Source: Parabacteroides timonensis (GTDB lineage Bacteria; Bacteroidota; Bacteroidia; Bacteroidales; Tannerellaceae). Taken from it: a DNA stretch of 64,000 bases. The stretch covers positions 62,001 through 126,000 of the forward strand of contig NZ_LT669941.1 of assembly GCF_900128505.1 (NCBI RefSeq), read 5' to 3'. A model generated the notes under the pieces. It worked only from the letters and a program-made list of their open reading frames with translations. It did no database searches and was not told the DNA's origin. Below are positions 17,420 to 24,326 of the stretch, in pieces. A program made the position numbers and the translations under genes. The number at the start of each line of letters is the position of its first letter. Positions within the stretch are counted from its first letter, which is position 1.

Positions 17420-18445
17420 TTATTTTAAATGCTTCCGAATGTATTTATTCACCGGTTTTTCAAAATAGCGGTACGACAGTAAGCTGCAACAAATGGTAAT
17501 CAAGAGTAATATCGGGATTACTATTTGCCACGGATAATTCCAACCGGTACTTTTGTATAATTCTATAATAAACAGGTGGATAAGGTACATGGCGTAACTT
17601 ATGTCGCCACCGATTACAAGATATTTATTACTCAGAAAACGGGAAATCATTCCTTTGTTCATTGCAAAGACATAAAGGAGCAAAGAGACGGGTAACCAAT
17701 AATATACCGAATACCGATATACTTTAGGTAGTACACCGGCTGAACCACAATAATAAAACGCAATGAATAATGCTACCGCTCCGATTTCAAACCATGTCGC
17801 CCGATTTACACTCCAATTTCCTGTACTCTTGTCATACAGTTTGAAGAGCAACATTCCCACAAGGAAATCCGGTAGTCGAGTCAATGGATTCACATACCAG
17901 TAAGCCCGTATCTGCTCTTCAGGAGTGAAATACATACCACAGGCAACTATTAAACCTGTTGCAATCAATATCCAAAACAACTTACGGGTATCGTTTAGCC
18001 ATAAAGCTAAAAATGGAAACAAGAAATAGAACAGTTGTTCACACCCCAAACTCCAGGAGGGGGAGTTGAAAGCAAAGAAGTAGTCCGTCTGTGGAATGAA
18101 CGGGTGAACCAAAAATAATTGTGACACAAGTTTTAATACCGTATCCCAGTTCATAGCCAATAGAGCCCCTCCGATCAGAGGATACAACATAAGAGTGGCG
18201 ATATGCAATGGATAAACTCGTGCGAAGCGGGCTATCCAAAACTCACGACGAGATATACTTTTGGATTCAAATTTTCGTTGATAATTATATGCGATGATAA
18301 AACCACTTAATACAAAGAAGAAACTTACCCCGACAAACCCTTCTTTATATAAAAAATGGGAGAAATGAGGATCGATCACATAACAATGTGCGGCAAATAC
18401 CATCAATGCAAATATAAACCTTAACGAGGTAAGAGGTTTTATCAT
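17420..18445 (-). CDS. Acyltransferase 3 family membrane protein
   Basis: A 341-residue polytopic membrane protein with about ten hydrophobic segments. The start MIKPLTSLRFIFALMVFAAH and the following GFVGVSFFFVLSGFIIAYNY, then FWIARFARVYPLH, are the signature of acyltransferase 3 enzymes, which move acetyl or other acyl groups onto sugars of surface polysaccharides or lipids. The His in AAHCYV and the Arg in RFARVYP match the conserved residues of the family. The C terminus ends in a basic tail (YRYFEKPVNKYIRKHLK). No glycan gene is adjacent, so the acceptor is unknown. It has its own promoter. Confidence 0.88.
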   Translation of the reverse strand: MIKPLTSLRFIFALMVFAAHCYVIDPHFSHFLYKEGFVGVSFFFVLSGFIIAYNYQRKFESKSISRREFWIARFARVYPLHIATLMLYPLIGGALLAMNWDTVLKLVSQLFLVHPFIPQTDYFFAFNSPSWSLGCEQLFYFLFPFLALWLNDTRKLFWILIATGLIVACGMYFTPEEQIRAYWYVNPLTRLPDFLVGMLLFKLYDKSTGNWSVNRATWFEIGAVALFIAFYYCGSAGVLPKVYRYSVYYWLPVSLLLYVFAMNKGMISRFLSNKYLVIGGDISYAMYLIHLFIIELYKSTGWNYPWQIVIPILLLITICCSLLSYRYFEKPVNKYIRKHLK

Positions 18446-18474
18446 GTCTGAATTTTTATTTCTGATTATGGGTG

Positions 18475-18482
18475 CAAAGATA
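18475..18482 (-). promoter_or_regulatory. -7 promoter box of the acyltransferase gene
   Basis: The minus strand reads TATCTTTG, 30 bp before the start at 18445. Confidence 0.5.
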
Positions 18483-18677
18483 ATTTAAAGTAGTCTCACG
18501 TCCTAACGATTCGTCTAATCATTACAGATTGTCATTTTGGTAATTATCCCTTCATTTTCTTGCTTTGTATGGAGAAGGGTAGGTGATAAATGCTCTTTGG
18601 AGGCTTCAGCAGAGGTTGAGGTTTATCATTAAGATTTTTGTAGGAGATAGAAAAAAAATTTAATAAGACAATAAAAC

Positions 18678-18953
18678 AATCATCGTGATGATTTCAGGAC
18701 TAGTGACAGGGAAAAAGCAAAATCTGCTGCAATCTGTCAACTGAAAATGAACTGTTCAGAAAGAGCTTCTAGCTTCCAGAAAGACATGTAAACCTAGTTT
18801 TAGAGTATAATCTCAAAGTAAATATCCTAATATTTTGTAGTGTTAAAATTTTCATCACAATGATTGTCCCACTTCATTGTGATAAGTGTGTGAAGTCATT
18901 GTGATGACTCTGCCCGGACATTGTGATGATAGAGAAGAATCATTGCAATGATT
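18678..18953. repeat. Cluster of six related palindromic motifs
   Basis: Six copies of a motif close to AATCATTGTGATGATT lie in 276 bp: 18678-18693 (AATCATCGTGATGATT, arms perfect), 18852-18865 (inverse orientation), 18874-18884, 18896-18907, 18919-18930, and 18938-18953 (AATCATTGCAATGATT, a perfect palindrome). The last five are within 102 bp with spacings of 8-12 bp. No ORF accounts for them. They lie in a 0.9 kb stretch (18446-19343) that otherwise shows only the fragment at 19130. Confidence 0.6.
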
Positions 18954-19129
18954 TCCGAAAGGGGAGGTGATAAAGAGAGGAAAACAGAGTGATAAGGTGG
19001 ATTTTTCTTCCGGAACAGCTGTTTGAGTGAAAATCGCTGTTAGCCTGATCTGTAAAAATCGAACATTCTGAAAGTTATGAATGTTTATCTTTATCTTTTT
19101 GATCAATCCGAATAAAATGGAGAAAGAGT

Positions 19130-19240
19130 ATGAAGAAAAGAGATTTTTATGGACAGATGCTGTTGCAGGAAGAGGATAAACGTTCCTGCGGCGATGAAAG
19201 TACGGCTGACCTGTATCGGGTAGTGCGTAATTACTTTTGA
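19130..19240 (+). pseudogene. Short fragment resembling the N terminus of a tyrosine recombinase
   Basis: A 36-codon ORF starting MKKRDFYGQMLLQEEDKR and continuing STADLYRVVRNYF before a TGA. The STADLYR...NYF segment resembles the start of the SAM-like core-binding domain in Bacteroidales tyrosine recombinases. No catalytic part follows. The next 80 bp contain another short open stretch (SKIGTLGGYLGKDE) in a different frame, which could be debris of a second element. The identification is weak. Confidence 0.3.
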
Positions 19241-19343
19241 TCTGTTTTTAGATTTGCAGCAAGATCGGTACGCTTGGCGGGTATCTTGGCAAAGATGAGA
19301 TTGCCTATGAAGGGGTATTTAGATAACTCATCAATAAATCTAT

Positions 19344-20336
19344 TTATTTGAATTGGCTTGGTGTTGTATGAAAATGTTTGCTGAAGAACTTGTTAAAGGC
19401 ACTTTGGCTCTCGAATCCTAACAAAAAAGCTATTTCAACTAATGGTATTCTTTCCCGAAGGTATTTCCGAGCTAATTCTATACGCAAATTATCAAGAATT
19501 TGTTGGTACGAAGTTCCCTCTGATTTCAGTTTTCGCTGGAAATTTCGTTCACTCATATTGAATCTCTCTGCGATTGGTTTAAGGCTAAGGTCAGACGTTA
19601 AAAGGCTATGTGTAAGATATCTGCGGACACTACTCGACAGCAAGTCCTTGTTTTGCATATGTTTCATTTCTGCCATCATTTCTTCAAAGATCGGCAATAA
19701 CCCTTTGTTTGCAGTTCGAATAGGAAGATTCAAGATCGTTTTTTTGAATGCCATACCCATCCGTTCTTTTTCATAGAAGACAGGGCAATCCAGATACTCC
19801 TCTATCAGCTTGTCATTGCTGTCTTCGCTATAAATTGTATATGCAAATTTAGGTCGTAAGAATCTACCGGAATAACCGTAAGCATATTGGAGTCCAATAC
19901 CAAACTGGGCTTCGTTCCATTGTCGTGCGGCGACGGGGTACTTTTCTGTAAAACTTTCGGAGGAAATGATCTGATAATGAAAATATTCACCATCAGTAAA
20001 TGTCTTGTGACGTGTTATTGAATCAACGTCTTCGATATTCTCTAATTTATCGAAAAAATCGGCGACCGTTTTGCAATCATGGTATAAATTGAAGTAGGTG
20101 GTAGTCACCATAAACGGGATCATAAAACCTGCTTCAAAACCAACATGTTGATTCCCGGATAATCTTACAATTTCTTCCATGTAACGACCGAAGATTCCCA
20201 TCTCTATTTGGTTGATTGGATTGTCGAGTACACTTCGATTTGTTTCGAACTCATTTAAAATCCGATTCAGATCAATATTTAACTCTCTAAATTGCGTTAA
20301 GAAAACATTGAGTAATCCTACTGAGACATTCTTCAT
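19344..20336 (-). CDS. AraC family transcriptional regulator
   Basis: A 330-residue DNA-binding regulator. The N-terminal 200 residues resemble the arabinose-binding-type domain of the OruR/ArgR-like AraC group (SGNQHVGFEAGFMIPF). The C-terminal 95 residues hold two helix-turn-helix units: LKPIAERFNMSERNFQRKLKS and VEIAFLLGFESQSAFNKFF, ending HFHTTPSQFK. It is divergent from a small membrane-protein gene, with both promoters in the 127-bp gap, so it probably controls that gene. The effector is unknown. Confidence 0.88.
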   Translation of the reverse strand: MKNVSVGLLNVFLTQFRELNIDLNRILNEFETNRSVLDNPINQIEMGIFGRYMEEIVRLSGNQHVGFEAGFMIPFMVTTTYFNLYHDCKTVADFFDKLENIEDVDSITRHKTFTDGEYFHYQIISSESFTEKYPVAARQWNEAQFGIGLQYAYGYSGRFLRPKFAYTIYSEDSNDKLIEEYLDCPVFYEKERMGMAFKKTILNLPIRTANKGLLPIFEEMMAEMKHMQNKDLLSSSVRRYLTHSLLTSDLSLKPIAERFNMSERNFQRKLKSEGTSYQQILDNLRIELARKYLRERIPLVEIAFLLGFESQSAFNKFFSKHFHTTPSQFK

Positions 20337-20361
20337 GTGAAATCATTTTGTCGTAAAAGGA

Positions 20362-20414
20362 CAAAAATATGGCTTTATTTTCAATAATCATACTATCGGC
20401 CTTCCATATCTTTG
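20362..20414. promoter_or_regulatory. Divergent promoters between the AraC gene and the small membrane-protein gene
   Basis: For the minus strand, TATTTTTG at 20369-20362 is 26 bp before the AraC start. For the plus strand, TATCTTTG at 20407-20414 is 49 bp before the membrane-protein start. The two -7 boxes are 37 bp apart. Confidence 0.5.
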
Positions 20415-20463
20415 CATTATAATTAGCACTCAATTTATCACAACAAAATTTAAATAATAAGTT

Positions 20464-20874
20464 ATGCTGAAACTTGGAGGATATATTAATATTTTAATAG
20501 CAATCGGGCATGTAGTCAGCCTTTTGTGGGCTGAGCAAGTATTTGAATTGACAGGTGTTGCTGATGAGATGGCATATCTAATGCAAATACATTCAACGCT
20601 GCCATATTTACTGACTATTTTAGTTGTGGTCGCTTTTCTTATTTTTGGATTATATGGTTTGTCGGCTGACGACAAATTCAGGAAGTTACCATTTTTGAAA
20701 CCGGCTATTTTTACAATTGCGGGAATCTATTTACTTCGAGGTATCGCTGGATTTATTCCCATAATTGCAGGTCAATTAAAATATCCTACTTTAGATACTT
20801 GTTATTCATTGATAGCTGTTTTCGTTGGACTATTATATCTGATCGGCGGAATTAAAAAATGGAGAACAAAATAG
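20464..20874 (+). CDS. Small four-helix membrane protein
   Basis: A 136-residue protein with four predicted membrane helices: residues about 4-22, 47-65, 77-97 and 113-129, with short loops and a basic end (GGIKKWRTK). The size and layout are like DoxX-like or other small inner-membrane proteins, but I cannot assign a family. It is divergent from an AraC regulator, a common arrangement for a regulated transporter-like or stress protein. A frameshifted membrane-protein reading frame follows 13 bp downstream, so the two may have been one unit. Confidence 0.7.
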   Translation: MLKLGGYINILIAIGHVVSLLWAEQVFELTGVADEMAYLMQIHSTLPYLLTILVVVAFLIFGLYGLSADDKFRKLPFLKPAIFTIAGIYLLRGIAGFIPIIAGQLKYPTLDTCYSLIAVFVGLLYLIGGIKKWRTK

Positions 20875-20887
20875 TTTTATTTGCTTT

Positions 20888-21085
20888 GTGTTTCCGAAAG
20901 AACTTCTGACAACAAAACTTGGAAAGTGTTTCCAGATAGGTAGTACAGGGTTCTGGTTTGTTAGGGCAGTTCAGCAATTTGCATTTTGGAAACAGGGAGA
21001 AGTTTCTACAATTATTTGGACTTTATTTTTCTTATTGGGGCAGTCCTGTTCCTTGTTCCGGCAATGCGAAAACATGTCTAACTAA
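20888..21085 (+). pseudogene. Small membrane protein reading frame, probably frameshifted near the end
   Basis: From GTG 20888 the frame reads MFPKELLTTKLGKCFQIG and continues to a hydrophobic stretch (TIIWTLFFLLG) before a polar end QSCSLFRQCENMSN, which is unlike a membrane protein. The neighbouring frame from about 21030 reads IGAVLFLVPAMRKHV and stops at 21079-21081, a natural end for a second membrane helix plus a basic tail. A one-base indel near 21025-21035 would explain this. I do not recognise the family. Confidence 0.4.
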
Positions 21086-21153
21086 AAACCGAATAAAATA
21101 TTAAATATATTCGGAAATAGTTTTAACTTTGTAGCCAACAAAAACGTTAGGCT

Positions 21154-21894
21154 ATGAAAAATAAAGGAGAAATCATTCTTTACATATCAATAATGCTTTA
21201 AAAGAAGAATTAAAGAATTTATCAGTTGTCGCAAATTTTGCGACAACTGCAAGAGATGGCAAAACTTATAATATGGAGTACTATAATTTGGATGTCATTC
21301 TTTCTGTTGGCTATCGTGTAAAATCTCAATCCGGTATCCAGTTCCGTATTTGGGCAAATAAAATATTAAAAAATTATTTATTAAAAGGATATGCTGCTAG
21401 TCAACGATTTATTCGATTAGAACAGAAGATTCAAGAGCATGATTAAACTCTTGCTGAGTATAGAGAAAAGATTGATTTTTTTATCAAAACTTCTCTTCCT
21501 CCTGTTGAAGGCATCTTCTTTGACGGTCAGCTATTTTGATGCTTATAAATTTGCGGCAGATTTGATAAAGTCTGCTCGCAAATTAATTATCCTCATAGAT
21601 AATTACGTGGATGAAAGTGTATTGATGTTGCTAACTAAACGAGATGTAAATGTTGCAGCAACAATTTATACAGCACAGATATCAAAACAACTGACCTTGG
21701 ATTTGCAACGGCACAATGCTCAATACGAACCTATCATAATCAAACAATTCAAACAATCGCACGATCGTTTTCTGTTGGTCGATGAAAAGGATATTTTTCA
21801 TATCGGTGCTTCCCTGAAAGACTTGGGAAAGAAATGGTTCGCTTTTTCAAAACTCAATCTTGACATGAATGATATAATGAGAAAGATTGTTTGA
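21154..21894 (+). pseudogene. Decayed RhuM-like gene with PLD-like C-terminal part
   Basis: ATG 21154 gives MKNKGEIILY, the typical start of RhuM-family proteins, then stops after 15 codons. In the next frame the RhuM core resumes (VVANFATTARDGKTYN, YYNLDVILSVGYRVKSQSG, QFRIWANKILKNYLLKGYA) up to a TAA at about 21444. The same frame runs on after the stop (TLAEYREKIDFFIKTSLPP, EGIFFDGQLF), then a shift leads into DAYKFAADLIKSARKLIILID and QSHDRFLLVDEKDIFHIGASL, ending at 21894. The N-terminal part between the start and the core is deleted. At least three lesions make it a pseudogene. RhuM-like genes are often mobile. Confidence 0.75.
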
Positions 21895-21915
21895 GGTTGT
21901 AAAGTCTGTATGTAG

Positions 21916-23268
21916 TTAAAACTGTTGTTGTCTTCGCTTTGCGAAAACAACAACAGCAACAACAGAAGCCGAAAGTATTTCAGCAACCGGAACCGATAGC
22001 CAGATACCTACTGTGCCAAACCACACTGGCAGGATCAAAAAGCAGATCACCGGTAGTATTCCACGTATCGTAGTGAATACTAGTGCCCGTTTGACATTGC
22101 CAATCGACATGTAATATCCAATAGCGACTACATTGATCCCGAAGAAAATAAAATCTAACGAGAAATAAGGTAATCCTTCAGAGGCCAATATTCCGGCAGG
22201 ATTGGTTATGTCGGGTATAAACATCGATACAATCGTTTGATTGAATAAAGTGGATACCAGAACAAAGAATATACTGATACCTATTGCCGAGAATAAAGCC
22301 AGCCGGACGGCTTTTATATAACGGTCAGGTTGTCTTAATCCATAATTATAGCTGACAATCGGTTGTGCAGACTGTATAACAGCATTGAAAACCATGAATA
22401 CAACAGGAAACAGATAGTTTATTACACTAAAGGCTGCCACTCCATCCACTCCGATATAACGGCTGAATATATAATTGCCGGTTACTGCCATGATTGAAAT
22501 GGTTATTTCACTTAATAACACTGGAAATCCTAATCGACAGATCGAAACTGTATTGCTTAGAGCAAACCGTATATTTCTCCCGTTGATACGAGGTTTGACG
22601 AATCGTATGGGTGAAGATCTTCTCATCAGGAAACAGATAAGCATGATCGTACCTACGGTCTGTCCCAGTCCTGTTGCAAAAGCTGCACCGAATAATCCCC
22701 ATTTGAAAACAAAGATAAACAGGTAGTCGAGTATAATATTTAGTATTGTGGCAACACTTAAACAGAGTAAACTGTAATTAGGGCTGCTTATCCTGACAAA
22801 GAACGGTAGCGAACTCAGGGCCATCTGGAACACTGAAAAACATGCAAACGTGATCAGGTATTCGCTGGCCTGGCTAACGATAGCCGAAGGAGCCCCAAGC
22901 AAGATCACAATTTCGTCCGGAAAACATACTCCAATGATGGAACACAGGAGCATCAATAGTGAGGAGATGATGAATGACTCGGTTATCACCACATTTGCAT
23001 TACCTCGTTTTCCTCTTGATAGCTGGATCGTTGCAATAATTGCCGCTCCCATACCAAACATCAGGCCTATACCGGTCATGACGGTGAAGATCGGAACTAC
23101 TATATTGATGGCGGCCAGTGCATCGCTACCAAGACCATTTCCCACAAATATTCCGTCGACAATAATAAACAGGGCACCGAATACCATTCCCAGGATATTA
23201 GGAATTAATTGTTTAATAAACAACTTCCCGATACTTCCGCCTGCATAGTCCATTTTTAATTTTGACAT
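21916..23268 (-). CDS. MATE family efflux transporter
   Basis: A 450-residue inner-membrane protein with twelve hydrophobic segments. GSIGKLFIKQLIPNILGMVF leads into the first bundle, with the MATE-type VDGIFVGNGLGSDALAAINI, and the second bundle has SRYIGVDGVAAFSVINYL. MATE pumps exchange Na+ or H+ for drugs or metabolites. It is divergent from an AraC-type gene 157 bp away, so it is probably controlled by it. It converges on the RhuM-like remnant, with 21 bp between them. The substrate is unknown. Confidence 0.92.
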   Translation of the reverse strand: MSKLKMDYAGGSIGKLFIKQLIPNILGMVFGALFIIVDGIFVGNGLGSDALAAINIVVPIFTVMTGIGLMFGMGAAIIATIQLSRGKRGNANVVITESFIISSLLMLLCSIIGVCFPDEIVILLGAPSAIVSQASEYLITFACFSVFQMALSSLPFFVRISSPNYSLLCLSVATILNIILDYLFIFVFKWGLFGAAFATGLGQTVGTIMLICFLMRRSSPIRFVKPRINGRNIRFALSNTVSICRLGFPVLLSEITISIMAVTGNYIFSRYIGVDGVAAFSVINYLFPVVFMVFNAVIQSAQPIVSYNYGLRQPDRYIKAVRLALFSAIGISIFFVLVSTLFNQTIVSMFIPDITNPAGILASEGLPYFSLDFIFFGINVVAIGYYMSIGNVKRALVFTTIRGILPVICFLILPVWFGTVGIWLSVPVAEILSASVVAVVVFAKRRQQQF

Positions 23269-23303
23269 TACTGAAATGTTTTAACGATTTGTTTTTAACG
23301 CAG

Positions 23304-23311
23304 CAAAGGTA
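23304..23311 (-). promoter_or_regulatory. -7 promoter box of the first MATE gene
   Basis: The minus strand reads TACCTTTG, 36 bp before the start at 23268. Confidence 0.5.
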
Positions 23312-23400
23312 AGCTGATGTAAATAGTTAATCCTTTTCATAAGTACGACTATATTGTTCATAATCGCAACTGTCTTGCCTGTTTTATCCATAAAAAGTAC

Positions 23401-23408
23401 TATTTTTG
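23401..23408 (+). promoter_or_regulatory. -7 promoter box of the second AraC gene
   Basis: TATTTTTG fits the -7 consensus, 17 bp before the ATG at 23426. The gap to the divergent MATE gene holds both promoters. Confidence 0.5.
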
Positions 23409-23425
23409 TGTATTAAAATAAACTG

Positions 23426-24259
23426 ATGGAAAAAGATCTTTCACTCTTTAACGGAGCATTCTGGTATGATGAGATGAACCTGGATATACTGCTTAACTAT
23501 CCGTTCAGGATGGAGGGTGGTTTTATTTTGTTGTGCATAGAAGGGGAAGCTGTGGTGTCGGTCGGTGTACAGAAATGTGAGATCACGCGGAATACGGAAA
23601 TGATTGTTTTACCGGGTACTACTTTTTATCTGTTGAATGCTTCGGATACGTTTCGTGTCAGGATATTGACTTTCCCAAAAGATATGTATGATGAGGTAAG
23701 TCTTCGTCTGGGAGTTCCTTTTTCCAGTTATCTTCGTGAAACACCCAGTTTTACTTATCCTATAGGCTCTCCACTGCTAAAAAAAATCGAAGTATGGATG
23801 GATATGGGAAAACTGATCTATGAAGATAAAGGTAATCAGTTTAATGCTTTGATGTTGCGTAATTTTATACAGAACTATCTTTTATGGTTGTATGATAAGT
23901 GTATACATTATTTTGAGCAAACAGTAGGTAAGTTTAGCCGCAAACAGGAGCGGTATCACCAGTTCATGTCTTTGCTCGATACCCATTGCCGCGAGCAACG
24001 TGATGCTTTGTTCTATGCCGATAAACTTTGTATCACGCTCTCGTACCTCCGGATGGTCTGTCATGCCTGTAGTTCCTTTGCTTCACCGAAAGAGATTATT
24101 GACAAACGGGTGATCCTGGAAATAAAAGTGCTACTTCAATCTACCGACTACACGATACAGGAGATATCCCAGTTGCTCCATTTTCCGGATCAGTCTTATT
24201 TGGGACGTTATTTTAAAAGGCATACGGGGATGTCGGCAAGTGAATACAGGGAATTGTAA
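23426..24259 (+). CDS. AraC family transcriptional regulator
   Basis: A 277-residue regulator. The N terminus is a cupin-like sensor (FILLCIEGEAVVSVG, IVLPGTTFYLLNAS) and the C terminus has the AraC DNA-binding region with the second helix-turn-helix YTIQEISQLLHFPDQSYLGRYF and the ending HTGMSASEYREL. The first unit (ALFYADKLCITLSYLRMVC) has the usual shape with a changed loop. It is divergent from the MATE pump gene, which suggests it controls that pump in response to a small molecule. The ligand is unknown. Confidence 0.85.
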   Translation: MEKDLSLFNGAFWYDEMNLDILLNYPFRMEGGFILLCIEGEAVVSVGVQKCEITRNTEMIVLPGTTFYLLNASDTFRVRILTFPKDMYDEVSLRLGVPFSSYLRETPSFTYPIGSPLLKKIEVWMDMGKLIYEDKGNQFNALMLRNFIQNYLLWLYDKCIHYFEQTVGKFSRKQERYHQFMSLLDTHCREQRDALFYADKLCITLSYLRMVCHACSSFASPKEIIDKRVILEIKVLLQSTDYTIQEISQLLHFPDQSYLGRYFKRHTGMSASEYREL

Positions 24260-24291
24260 ACAAAGAATGCTGTTAAGAAGCTTTTTTCTTG

Positions 24292-24299
24292 TAACTTTG
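24292..24299 (+). promoter_or_regulatory. -7 promoter box of the SNF2 helicase gene
   Basis: TAACTTTG lies 27 bp before the ATG at 24327, after the AraC stop. The helicase therefore need not depend on read-through. Confidence 0.5.
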
Positions 24300-24326
24300 T
24301 TCTATCAATAAAAAAAGAACAACTGA

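Noticed and set aside
18852..18953. Regularly spaced motifs that could suggest a CRISPR array
   Set aside because: The units are 11-16 bp, occur in both orientations, have spacers of 8-12 bp, and no cas gene is near.
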